Source: Phytopseudomonas straminea
GTDB lineage: Bacteria > Pseudomonadota > Gammaproteobacteria > Pseudomonadales > Pseudomonadaceae
Assembly (NCBI RefSeq): GCF_900112645.1
Contig: NZ_FOMO01000004.1
Location: 124,001-188,000 of the forward strand
Direction: 5' to 3'
DNA: 64,000 nt
In this document: piece after piece, positions 54,809 through 63,078 of the stretch
Numbering within the stretch: the stretch's first letter is position 1
Layout of the letters: the number at the start of each line of letters is the position of its first letter
The notes under the pieces: model-generated
What the model was told of the DNA's origin: nothing
Databases searched by the model: none
What the model saw: only the letters and a program-made list of their open reading frames with translations
Made by a program: the position numbers and the translations under genes

Positions 54809-56980
54809 ATGCCGACTTTCTCAATGCTTGTGCTCTTGTGGTTATTTGGCTCTTGGATGTTCGTTGCTGGTGAAATTCCTGCGGAAGCCCTAGCCGAAGC
54901 GACGCAGATCACCCCGCTCACGATCTTCGCTAGCTACTTTTCCATCGTCGGCCTGACCGGCTTCGGCATACTGGCATCATGGGCAATGTTCCTGGGCATC
55001 TTCCGGCTCCGCCAGAACGGCAACTTCTTCGGCGCCCGAGACGGCAATGAAGCGTTCTTCTACCCGCTTCGAGTGGTGGCGGCCCTAATTCTCTGTGCAC
55101 CTGTTATTCCTGTTGGCAGCAGCCAGCATTCACAACAAATTGTTCTTACTCCTGGTCACCAACTGATAGCGGGGATCGCCAAAGCCGGAAGTAACGCAGG
55201 AGACGATGCTCAGATTCAATCGTTCAAAGCGATGCACGAATATAACCTGTTCACGAATCCAAACTACGAACCGCAGGTTAAGGAAACTGAAAGCCTGAAG
55301 ATGGCAAAAAACTGGAGCGCACTTGCATATTCAGCGGCAGGTTACTTCACACATAAAAACCCACACGATCAGCTTAAAGATTTAACTGCTGAAGAAATTG
55401 CAAAGCTGCTGATTGAATCGAAGTGGAGAAACCAATACACAAACCCAAACAGCTCTGCATACTACGGTTCCACAGAGGCCACGCCGCCAATCATTGAGTC
55501 AATTCTCAAATACACAAACATCCCTCTGATACCGCCTAGCGATGCAATTGCATCAGCCATACTTTACTCATCAAATGAGATCGACAGAAATTCGCTCGGC
55601 GAGCAAACAACAGAGTACGAAATGGGATCAGAAAGCGGCATATGCTCCTGGCTTGGTTCAGATTCTTCGTTGTGCTCGAATGAAGTGAACGCGTTGCGCG
55701 TACAAAATGAGAAAGCAATATCGGTTGCACTTGCTAAAGCTCAAAGAGAACTTTGGACAAGGCTGTACAAAACTGCCAACTCCGTTAATGCGACAATATT
55801 TGACCTTACCTATGAGCAAGAGCAAAAACTTGCGTCCGACATCAACAACTATTATGAAGCAGAAGCTAAGTGGTATACAGCAATTGCTAAAAGCACAATC
55901 CGCTCAAAGCTAATTGAAGTCAACATAAAAGCAAGCGAAGCTTTCTTTAGCAGCCTTGAACAATGGGGTTGGATGATGGGCGGGACATTCGTTCTACGCT
56001 CTGCAAATGATTTTTCACGAGCTCAAAAGTCAGCCGCAAGCAGCACGTCGAAAATTTATCCTACCACTGCTTTAGCTTCGCTAACTACTGGAGACGACCT
56101 AACTAAAATTGCTCAAGGCAAGCTTGAGCTATCTAATGAGAGAGTCATTCCCAATGTAAATATCAAAGAGCTGCTCGGTCTTAATATTCTCGAAAGCGAC
56201 CCATCAAAAGCAAACCTACATACTGTGTCTGGCTTTGGACGTGAACTTGCTGGTACAGGTCTAATGCTGATTTCTGGTACTGGCGCAGCTAAGTATCTAG
56301 GCTTTGATGGCGCGAGCTCTAAGGCACTTACAGTAATCGGTTTTGCTTTGCTACTCGCAGGCGCGATGATTGGCTACGTTCTGCCGGTCGTATTCGCAAT
56401 TTTCGGCCTCATGGGCGTCATCAGCTGGCTGACCTTTGTCGCATCTGCGTTCTTCGGGGTAACCCTATGGGGCGCAGCTCAGGCAGCACCAAAGGGAGAA
56501 GAGCATACGTCTCAGATGGCCGGCAAGGGATGGAACATTCTTGTGTTTATCGGCTTCTATCCAATGCTTGCCGTAGGTGGCCTTGCGGCTGCAGTGACCA
56601 TCACCAGCATCGGTCTGCCGATCGTGAACACCATGATGGGTGGCCTGTGGGGAATGATGGATAACGGAGTTGCCGATCTGACCCAGCCCTTTGACATGCT
56701 CGCGGGCCTTCTTATTGGCTCGGTCATGATGGTTCTGCTCACCTGCATGCTGTTCTGGTCGGTGTGCATGACCTCTGCATCCCTGATCACCAACTTCCCA
56801 CGCACCGTGCTGAACATGATCTCGTTCTCCGAGCCGGGCCTGAACCCGTACGAGAACACAGCGCAAGGCGTCATGGGCGGCGTTAGCAGCATGGTGAAGG
56901 CACCGCTGTCGATGGCTACGCAAGCAATTGCTAGGCGTTTCGTTGGTTCTTTCCCCCGAACGCCCCAAGCTGGCGGTTAA
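54809..56980 (+). CDS. DotA/TraY-like inner-membrane transfer protein
   Basis: 723 aa. The first 100 residues (LFGSWMFVAGEIP, GFGILASWAMFLG) and the C-terminal multi-helix part (LLAGAMIGYVLPVVFAIFGL, LLIGSVMMVLLTCMLFWSVC) match the DotA/TraY family of I-type conjugation and Dot/Icm systems; the middle (residues about 110-460) is periplasmic and AT-rich. No other I-type tra genes are seen. The start at 54809 fits the family; AAGGAATAGCGAC precedes it. Confidence 0.82.
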   Translation: MPTFSMLVLLWLFGSWMFVAGEIPAEALAEATQITPLTIFASYFSIVGLTGFGILASWAMFLGIFRLRQNGNFFGARDGNEAFFYPLRVVAALILCAPVIPVGSSQHSQQIVLTPGHQLIAGIAKAGSNAGDDAQIQSFKAMHEYNLFTNPNYEPQVKETESLKMAKNWSALAYSAAGYFTHKNPHDQLKDLTAEEIAKLLIESKWRNQYTNPNSSAYYGSTEATPPIIESILKYTNIPLIPPSDAIASAILYSSNEIDRNSLGEQTTEYEMGSESGICSWLGSDSSLCSNEVNALRVQNEKAISVALAKAQRELWTRLYKTANSVNATIFDLTYEQEQKLASDINNYYEAEAKWYTAIAKSTIRSKLIEVNIKASEAFFSSLEQWGWMMGGTFVLRSANDFSRAQKSAASSTSKIYPTTALASLTTGDDLTKIAQGKLELSNERVIPNVNIKELLGLNILESDPSKANLHTVSGFGRELAGTGLMLISGTGAAKYLGFDGASSKALTVIGFALLLAGAMIGYVLPVVFAIFGLMGVISWLTFVASAFFGVTLWGAAQAAPKGEEHTSQMAGKGWNILVFIGFYPMLAVGGLAAAVTITSIGLPIVNTMMGGLWGMMDNGVADLTQPFDMLAGLLIGSVMMVLLTCMLFWSVCMTSASLITNFPRTVLNMISFSEPGLNPYENTAQGVMGGVSSMVKAPLSMATQAIARRFVGSFPRTPQAGG

Positions 56981-57020
56981 GACTGCCCAAAACACTAAGG
57001 GCGCCCTATGGCGCCCTTAT

Positions 57021-57443
57021 TCATTGGTACTTTCTAAATAGACTTGGTATTTCAGCATAAAGAAAAGCTTTCACGCTGCTCGGAAGGTTATCTCCTGGAA
57101 ATACCCGATATCCATCATCACGAGTGTACTCGACATGCACTCCGTCAAACTGGCAGGGGTCGATATTACCAGGTAAAACTTGGACTGCACTACGACTGGT
57201 ATAATCCACTTGTATTCCGTCGACAAATGCCCGTGTTACACACGCGTAATTTCCTTCTTCCCGAACTACTTGAAGGTGGTACTTATCACCACGCAGACTC
57301 TTCAGTGGTGGTACGTTTTTATTGAAATACGCTGTTGCCTCTGCGTTCCATGAGTCAGGTCTTACTTCCGGACTTTTCTCGCAGCCGCTAACAGCAACCG
57401 CTACAGCAAAAGCGACCCCTATAACTCCGATTGCCGTCTTCAT
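57021..57443 (-). CDS. Small lipoprotein (140 aa)
   Basis: MKTAIGVIGVAFAVAVAVSG followed by a Cys forms a signal peptide with lipobox. The rest has VRPDSWNAEATAYFNK, and beta-rich sequence. Last gene of the OmpA operon on this element. Not recognised; an entry-exclusion lipoprotein is possible but unproven. Confidence 0.65.
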   Translation of the reverse strand: MKTAIGVIGVAFAVAVAVSGCEKSPEVRPDSWNAEATAYFNKNVPPLKSLRGDKYHLQVVREEGNYACVTRAFVDGIQVDYTSRSAVQVLPGNIDPCQFDGVHVEYTRDDGYRVFPGDNLPSSVKAFLYAEIPSLFRKYQ

Positions 57444-57474
57444 TTTTGATACCTCTACTTCTTGATATTCAGTC

Positions 57475-57633
57475 TTACCGCGTGGGTGGCAGACCCAGTA
57501 AGCGCAGCTTCTCGATTTCCTCCCGGCTGGCGGTCGCTGATTCAATCATCAGCGCAGCGTGCTCTAGGATCTCGCCCTGCATGAGAAGCAGGGCGGTATC
57601 GAGGCCTGGCAGCGGAGCCAGGCGCAGGGTCAT
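57475..57633 (-). CDS. Small ORF (52 aa) overlapping the OmpA gene
   Basis: Starts MTLRLAPLPGLDTALLLMQG. Its ATG overlaps the OmpA stop (TGATG), giving tight coupling; the product is helical, ending LLGLPPTR. Sits between the OmpA-like and lipoprotein genes in one operon. No family recognised. Confidence 0.6.
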   Translation of the reverse strand: MTLRLAPLPGLDTALLLMQGEILEHAALMIESATASREEIEKLRLLGLPPTR

Positions 57634-58319
57634 CAGCTGGCCCCCTGTTCCAGGGTACCCGGCTGGATCGGCGCTTTCAGGCGGATCTCAACGCGGCGGT
57701 TCTGCGCCCTCCCCTCCTTGCTCGAATTGCTTGCGATCGGCTGCGAAGGGCCGGCACCGTATACCTGGATGCGCGACTTATCGATGCCCTGGCTGATCAG
57801 GTGCTTGCCGACACTGATTGCGCGCTTCTGGCTCAGCTCGATGTTGCTGGCGTTGGAGCCCACGCTATCGGTGTGGCCGGTGACCTCGATGTTGTTGTCG
57901 CCGTACTGGCGGAAGCTGCCGGCCAGCTTATCGAGGTTGAATTGAGCTGCTGGGCTGAGCTCAGTCGAACCAGTGTTGAAAGTGATCGCGCCGGGCATCA
58001 CCAGCTTGATGTCGTCCCCCTGGCGTTGCACTTCGATCCCTGTGCCTGCGGTCGCCTTGCGCAATTCAGCTTCCTGTCGGTCGGCGTAAGCGCCATAGCC
58101 AGCGCCTGCCAGGCCACCGATACCTGCGCCGATCAACGCACCCTTGCCACGGTTGTCCTGGTTGATGAGCGCGCCTGCAGCTGCGCCGGCCAGGGTGCCG
58201 ATGCTGCCCCAAGTCAAAGTTTGATTGCGACTACCGTCCTGATCGGTCGGGCCAATGCCAGCGCAGCCAGCGAGAGAGAGGATGCTGAGGATCAGCGATG
58301 AGGTGATGAGTTTTTTCAT
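57633..58319 (-). CDS. OmpA-family lipoprotein, element copy
   Basis: 228 aa with the same architecture as the chromosomal gene at 14391-15047: lipobox LAGC, glycine zipper, OmpA-like domain (NIEVTGHTDSVGSNASN, GRAQNRRVEIRLK). Roughly half of the residues match by eye. On a mobile element it may modify the wall or outer membrane during transfer. Confidence 0.88.
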   Translation of the reverse strand: MKKLITSSLILSILSLAGCAGIGPTDQDGSRNQTLTWGSIGTLAGAAAGALINQDNRGKGALIGAGIGGLAGAGYGAYADRQEAELRKATAGTGIEVQRQGDDIKLVMPGAITFNTGSTELSPAAQFNLDKLAGSFRQYGDNNIEVTGHTDSVGSNASNIELSQKRAISVGKHLISQGIDKSRIQVYGAGPSQPIASNSSKEGRAQNRRVEIRLKAPIQPGTLEQGAS

Positions 58320-58631
58320 GTGTCGAGTCCTTTACTGCGACAGGTTGATTGAAGTTGCACGCGATTGCATGCGAAGCCGATTGAACGGCGGATCAACTTG
58401 AGGTCACAGCGAGCACTCGACAGAGCATTTCTTTTAATTGCCTAGCCTCCCCTGTCGCTGATCCTGGGAGGTTCGGTATATAGCAACTGCTCAAACAAAA
58501 AATCTTAACTTAATTATAATCCTCAAAACTCATCATACAAGCACCACAAACAAAAAAGCGATGACTTTTACACACTAAAAAAGTACCATTTAATTAACCT
58601 TTGAAACGCCAGACTTCGTAGAGTTTATCTA
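58320..58631. other. AT-rich intergenic region
   Basis: About 310 bases between divergent ompA and traX genes; very AT-rich from 58490 to 58620, probably promoters for both. No coding frame seen. Confidence 0.6.
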
Positions 58632-59366
58632 ATGAAAAATTTCGAAAGAGATAACTCTCTTGATCTACTCAAGTGGATCGCATTGATCACCATGATCATC
58701 GATCACTCCTGGTACATCCTGCCTGTTGAGTTACAAGAGACATTCCGCTGGATGCGCACCATCGGACGCCTCGCGTTCCCTCTCTTCTGCCTCGCAATCG
58801 CGGCGAATGTTTATCGGCAGCCGACAGGATACTCAGGCGGGTTGAAATATCTCGGCGGAATTCTTTTATTTGCACTGATTAGCCAGCAACCTTATTCGAG
58901 ATTTTTCGAGAGCAATTATTTAAATATCCTCTTCACCTTGGGCCTTGGTCTTGTCATCACTCAGGCGATACATCACCGAACGCCCTCACTGATCACTGCA
59001 GGGGTCGTAGCCTTGGCCGTCGCCGCAGCTTATCGACCGATTCTGAGCTACGGCCTTGCTGGCGTACTTCTGCCAGCCGTTCTGCTGGCCGCTCTCCAGG
59101 CGCGCGTCATTGAAACCAAGATCGTCACCTGGTCGACTGCAGCTCTGATCGCGGTTCTCGCGAACACCGGCGCCGGAATCATGCTACTGCCCGATCTGCC
59201 CGCCAGGGCGCTGGCCAGTATCTCTGCAGCCGCCCTGGCGCCGCTGCTCGGCCTGGCACTACTGCAATTCCGCGTGCGGTCGATCAGGCCGGTCAGCACC
59301 TGGATGTACCCGCTTTATCCGATTCATATGCTGCTGTTCAGCTCCCTGTCGCTCACCTGGATCTGA
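58632..59366 (+). CDS. traX: TraX family protein
   Basis: 244-aa inner-membrane protein of the TraX family, which acetylates pilin in the F plasmid. SLDLLKWIALITMIIDHSWY and MRTIGRLAFPLFCLAIAANV are the signature N-terminal helices. Multi-spanning to the end. Single gene; no pilin gene is visible, so the substrate is unknown. Confidence 0.92.
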   Translation: MKNFERDNSLDLLKWIALITMIIDHSWYILPVELQETFRWMRTIGRLAFPLFCLAIAANVYRQPTGYSGGLKYLGGILLFALISQQPYSRFFESNYLNILFTLGLGLVITQAIHHRTPSLITAGVVALAVAAAYRPILSYGLAGVLLPAVLLAALQARVIETKIVTWSTAALIAVLANTGAGIMLLPDLPARALASISAAALAPLLGLALLQFRVRSIRPVSTWMYPLYPIHMLLFSSLSLTWI

Positions 59367-59417
59367 AGCGGCGAAGCCGCCACACAGCTCCCAACCACTC
59401 CCTTTCCCTTCTGGGGC

Positions 59418-59442
59418 TCTAAAGCGCCGTAAGGCGCTTAGT
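59418..59442 (+). terminator. Hairpin after traX
   Basis: AAAGCGCCgtaaGGCGCTT, 50 bases after traX; followed by the origin region. Confidence 0.6.
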
Positions 59443-59470
59443 TGGGCAGGTATATCTGAATCCAACCTGT

Positions 59471-59686
59471 GCGCAGTAACCCCGACGCCGAAAATCCTGA
59501 ATCTCTGATGTTAAATACAATTTTAAAAACATGTTAGGGGCCCTACCTCATCGCTGGAGCCCGCGTGAAGACTGGTCTTCATCGTGTGTGTGTGCGCAGT
59601 AACCCCGATGATCCGCGCAGTAACCCCGAAGCAACGCGCAGCTACCCCGATGAGAGCTGCGCAGCTACCCCGACGCCTGTGGATAA
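59471..59686. other. Plasmid replication origin: iterons and DnaA box
   Basis: GCGCAGTAACCCCGAYG-type 17-bp iterons at 59471, 59594, 59615, 59636 and 59659 (two with GCTACC). The last four are spaced 21, 21 and 23 bases, about two helical turns. A perfect DnaA box (TTATCCACA on the minus strand) is at 59678-59686, touching the rep stop codon. An AT-rich stretch lies between the first and second iteron. Confidence 0.85.
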
Positions 59687-59687
59687 C

Positions 59688-60599
59688 TCATAGCCTCCTG
59701 CTTCTGACGTGAGGTATACGCGTCCATCGAACGATATCGCCTCCGATTGACCAATCTCTGATAACTCCCTCATTTTCTAATTCGCTAAGCGCACTCGGTA
59801 ATGCCCGGCAATTGAAGTCACGTGCGCGTCCTCGCGAACCGCTCCACACTCTGAGTTTGTCACAACCTATTCCGTGCCCCCCAACTTTATGTCCCGCAAT
59901 ATAATTTTGGAGATATTTTGCCAGAGGGCTTTTTAATCTCATCCGAACATCCATATCAATGAAAGCGAGATACTCATTTGCAAATATCGAAACGATCTCC
60001 GCATCCATCTCTATGGAGTACTGCCCACTCACGCCCCATCTTAATTTATCTATCAACCTAAAGCTTTCACCCCCCATTTGGCCTTGAACAAATATGGTGG
60101 CACTTGTAAGTCGCTCCATTGACTCATGAAGACGTCGATAACTCTCTGAAGAAAGATCGCTCCCACGACCAATTGCACGCAAGAATGATGATCGCTCGAA
60201 ATATACCCTTTCGCCTGGGAAAGCACCTTGGGCCAACTGAATTGTATGCAAAAAAACATCATTGTCATACATATCTAACTCCTCGCCTGACATTCTTACT
60301 AAGCAATCAGACCGCCCCTCAAGAACTTGATTCTTTAAAGTTCTCCGCTCTCCTTTCTTGAGATTTGAAAACAAACTAGTCCTAGTCCACTGCGTCGGCA
60401 TCGCTGATGCCATGACAGGTAGAAAGGGAAATTGATATTGAGAAGGCGCGGCCTCGCTGGTTTGGCGTCCAACTTCGGCTTGCATGGCATTTTTAGAATT
60501 TTCTCGTTCAGCAGCTTCTTGCAATCGCCTATGCAAAACTGCATGAACTCTTGAAGAGGTGCCGTGCGCAGCGTCTTCCCCCTGCCAAGGCTCATGCAT
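59688..60599 (-). CDS. TrfA-like replication initiator
   Basis: 303 aa, winged-helix plasmid initiator that binds iterons. RTSLFSNLKKGERRTLKNQ, YDNDVFLHTIQLAQG, YRRLHESMERLTSATIFVQG, FANEYLAFIDMD, LRVWSGSRGRARDFN align with the TrfA pattern in the same order. The ATG at 60599 overlaps the stop of the HTH gene upstream, preceded by GGGGGG. Suggests the element can replicate when excised. Confidence 0.85.
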   Translation of the reverse strand: MHEPWQGEDAAHGTSSRVHAVLHRRLQEAAERENSKNAMQAEVGRQTSEAAPSQYQFPFLPVMASAMPTQWTRTSLFSNLKKGERRTLKNQVLEGRSDCLVRMSGEELDMYDNDVFLHTIQLAQGAFPGERVYFERSSFLRAIGRGSDLSSESYRRLHESMERLTSATIFVQGQMGGESFRLIDKLRWGVSGQYSIEMDAEIVSIFANEYLAFIDMDVRMRLKSPLAKYLQNYIAGHKVGGHGIGCDKLRVWSGSRGRARDFNCRALPSALSELENEGVIRDWSIGGDIVRWTRIPHVRSRRL

Positions 60600-60888
60600 A
60601 CTGAGCCCCCCGATCCGCCAGCCTATTGCGAGCCAGCGTTTCGGACTTCCGCGGTCGCCCCGGCTTCCGCTTTTCGGGACTAAGAACAGGGTCATTGAGC
60701 CGGACGACGTGTTGCTGAAGCCATCGATCAACATCCTCTCGACGCCACAGCAGCCGGCCCGCCCCAGGAATGCGGCAGACAGGAGGTAACTTGTAGGGGT
60801 GCTTTGAGTGCTGATTTTTGATGGTGCCGGCCGACCGGCCTAAGATTTTGGCGAGATCATCGACTGTGAGAAGTTTTTCGAGAGACAT
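60592..60888 (-). CDS. Helix-turn-helix protein (AlpA-like) with AT-hook-like tail
   Basis: 98 aa. LTVDDLAKILGRSAGTIKNQ and LLWRREDVDRWLQQ form the MerR-like HTH; the basic RKPGRPRKSE tail resembles an AT hook. Coupled to the initiator gene by a short overlap, so it may control replication copy number. Confidence 0.75.
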   Translation of the reverse strand: MSLEKLLTVDDLAKILGRSAGTIKNQHSKHPYKLPPVCRIPGAGRLLWRREDVDRWLQQHVVRLNDPVLSPEKRKPGRPRKSETLARNRLADRGAQYA

Positions 60889-61441
60889 AACTCATCCTCC
60901 CCCGATCCATGCATTGCAGGATCAGGTTTGGATGGGTGCGCGGCAGCGCCGGCGATTGCCAATTAGAACTGCTGGTTCAGCTCTAGAATGGGAACCGTGC
61001 CCGACGCGGGGTTTTGCCCTCAGCTGCTCCCGCTCTCCTCCGTGTCTCACTAATTGGGTTCCGGCCCCATCAAAGCCGGTAGCTCGACATCATCAGGCGA
61101 TAGCCTCGTTCGAGGCATCCTTTCTTCCGTAGCAGGTACTTCCGCTTTTCCCCACTACAGTGCTGAACCGAGGAACCCTGCTAACTCGTTTAGCTACACC
61201 AGCCACTACCAGGTGGCAGATGCCGAGCCAGGGCATTTTTCGTACCTCGCCAGCGCGATCTAGGACAGAGTAATCATCGGCGGTAATTCTCGCAACCGTC
61301 GCGGCACAATCTTGTCACACTGAGCGTGTGATTTCAGATGACTCATCGTGAACATGGATTATTGGTTAACAGCCTTAGATCCTTGATTTACGAGGCTTAG
61401 ACACCTGAAAGCCAGGTCTCACATCGCTCGTAAAATTGCCT
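60889..61441. other. Right-end noncoding region
   Basis: About 550 bases with no gene I can support. Contains the subterminal repeat at 61303-61324 and probably the attP-side sequences. Confidence 0.55.
61303..61324 (+). repeat. Subterminal direct repeat, right copy
   Basis: GGCACAATcTTGTCACACTG plus two bases; one change from 15840-15861. Lies 123 bases inside the right end. Confidence 0.55.
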
Positions 61442-61513
61442 TTATTTGCAGTTGCACTGCAAAGGCCCGACAGGAAAGGTTTCGCGGATCAGGGCAGGTG
61501 AGGTGAGTTGCAT
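61442..61513 (-). pseudogene. Stranded native 5' end of the hydrolase gene
   Basis: ATG at 61513 preceded by AGGAAACCC; encodes MQLTSPALIRETFPVG plus LQCNCK then TAA. It is the original start of the 15174-15818 gene, cut off by integration. Confidence 0.85.
61447..61483. repeat. attR, right attachment repeat
   Basis: 28 bases identical to 15752-15779, 37 bases with one mismatch. Sits in the stranded native start of the hydrolase gene. Confidence 0.88.
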
Positions 61514-61639
61514 AAGGGTTTCCTGTAACGCGGATGGCAGGCGATAGCCGATTGTAACCGTCGCGCGCTGGAACGGCAGGTCACCTATCGCCGTCAGCTA
61601 CCTAGCACCCTAGCCTCAAAAGCCAGTCGAACAGGCAAC

Positions 61640-61668
61640 AAAAAGCCGGCCCGAGGGCCGGCTTTCTG
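61640..61668 (-). terminator. Terminator of the DUF1329 gene
   Basis: Minus strand AGCCGGCCctcGGGCCGGCTTTTT just past the gene end. Confidence 0.88.
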
Positions 61669-61682
61669 GTTTCAAGCAGCGA

Positions 61683-63050
61683 TCAACGCACGCCGGACTG
61701 ACGCAATGCTGCCGGAGTGTAGTCGCTCTCCTTGGCAGGATAATCGAACTCGTAGGCCTGCTTCTCCTCGTTCTTCAGGCCCAGGGCCAGATAGCGACCG
61801 GAGAGCAGATCGTGGATCACCTCGACGGCATACCACGGCACCTGCTTGTCGTAGTAGTACTGTGCGTGGGCTTCCGCCACGCGCCACAGAGTACCGCGAC
61901 CGTCGTAGTGGTCGATGGCAGCGGCCTGCCAGGTATCCTCGTCGATGTAGAAGTCACGCTTGGCATAGATGTGGCGCTCGCCCTGCTTGAGGGTGGCGGT
62001 CACGTGCCAGACGCGGTGCAGCTCGTAGCGGGTCAGATCCGGGTTCAGATGGCCTGGTTTGACGATGTCGGTGTACTTGAGCTTCGGCGAATCGAGACGG
62101 TAGCTGTTGTAGGGAATGTAGATTTCCTTCTTGCCCAGCAACTGCCAGTCGTAACGATCAGGCGAGCCGTTGTACATATCCAGGTTATCGGAGGTACGCA
62201 GGCCATCGGCCGCAGTGCCCGGACCGTCGTAGGACACCTGAGGCGCACGACGCACGCGGCGCTGACCGGCGTTGTAGAGCCACGCCATGCGCGGCTCCTT
62301 CACTTGGTCGATGGTCTCGTGCACCAGCAGTACGTTACCCGCCAGACGCGACGGTGCGGTTACCCGCTGCTTGAAGTAGAACAGGATGTTGCTCGGCTGA
62401 CTGGTATCGACGCCTTTCATCATGCTGCGGAAGGCGAACTCTTCTTCCAGGCTGACCGGGCTGAACGAGCCATTGGCCTGCGGCGTCACCTGCACCACAT
62501 GACGACGTACGCTGGCACCACGGTAGCGAGTGATGTGGTTCCAGATCGCTTCCAGGCCGTCCTTCGGAATCGGGAACGGGTTAGCGAACTTGAAGTTCTC
62601 CAGCCCTTCGCCCCCCTGGATCAGCTTGGTATTGGTGGCATTTTCCTTGGTCGCCGCGACGATGCTGTCCGGCACGTTCGCCGTACGGTGCGTGGTGTAG
62701 ACCGGCATCCGGTAGGTTTCCGGATAGCGCTTGAACATCGCGTACTGGCCAGGCGTCAGCTTGTCCTTGTATTGCTCGACGTTCTGCGCGGTGATGGTGA
62801 ACAGCGGCTTTTCGCTTGGGAACGGATCGGCCAGAAAGCCAGCCGAATCCACCGCACCGGCATTGACCGGCAGCCCGCCGGTCCAGGCCGGGATGCTGCC
62901 ATCGGCATTGCCTGCCTTTTCCGCACCAACCGGCGTCAGGGTGTTACCCAGCTTGGCCGCCTCATCCGCAGACACTGCCGCCATCACACCAGTGGCCAGC
63001 AGCGACAGGGTCAGAGCGCCAGTTTGCAACAGCCTTTTTGTTGTTTTCAT
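61683..63050 (-). CDS. DUF1329 outer-membrane/periplasmic protein
   Basis: 455 aa with a signal peptide (MKTTKRLLQTGALTLSLLAT). Beta-rich domain characteristic of DUF1329 (GSIPAWTGGLP; LRTSDNLDMYNGSPDRYDW; YIPYNSYRLDSPKL). Always paired with DUF1302 proteins in Pseudomonas, and often linked to lipid or hydrophobic compound handling. Second gene after the DUF1302 gene on the minus strand. Confidence 0.9.
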   Translation of the reverse strand: MKTTKRLLQTGALTLSLLATGVMAAVSADEAAKLGNTLTPVGAEKAGNADGSIPAWTGGLPVNAGAVDSAGFLADPFPSEKPLFTITAQNVEQYKDKLTPGQYAMFKRYPETYRMPVYTTHRTANVPDSIVAATKENATNTKLIQGGEGLENFKFANPFPIPKDGLEAIWNHITRYRGASVRRHVVQVTPQANGSFSPVSLEEEFAFRSMMKGVDTSQPSNILFYFKQRVTAPSRLAGNVLLVHETIDQVKEPRMAWLYNAGQRRVRRAPQVSYDGPGTAADGLRTSDNLDMYNGSPDRYDWQLLGKKEIYIPYNSYRLDSPKLKYTDIVKPGHLNPDLTRYELHRVWHVTATLKQGERHIYAKRDFYIDEDTWQAAAIDHYDGRGTLWRVAEAHAQYYYDKQVPWYAVEVIHDLLSGRYLALGLKNEEKQAYEFDYPAKESDYTPAALRQSGVR

Positions 63051-63078
63051 AAATACGTTTTCCTATGAATACGGGCGC

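Larger units (their letters stand above)
15752..61483. mobile_element. Integrated plasmid-like element (integrative, probably mobilizable), about 45.7 kb
   Basis: Bounded by a direct repeat, 28 bp perfect and 37 bp with one mismatch, at 15752-15788 and 61447-61483. It carries a tyrosine integrase next to the left end, a MOBF relaxase and oriT-like region, Stb-like partition genes, a coupling protein, DotA/TraY, TraX, and a TrfA-like replicon with iterons. Cargo includes candidate defence genes, fluoride export and an IS21 copy. The boundaries are supported by the split hydrolase gene. I see no VirB4-like ATPase, so autonomous transfer is doubtful. Confidence 0.9.

Noticed and set aside
61054-61263. 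69-codon plus-strand frame near attR
   Set aside because: Ser/Gly-rich, no ribosome-binding site; lies in a noncoding end region.
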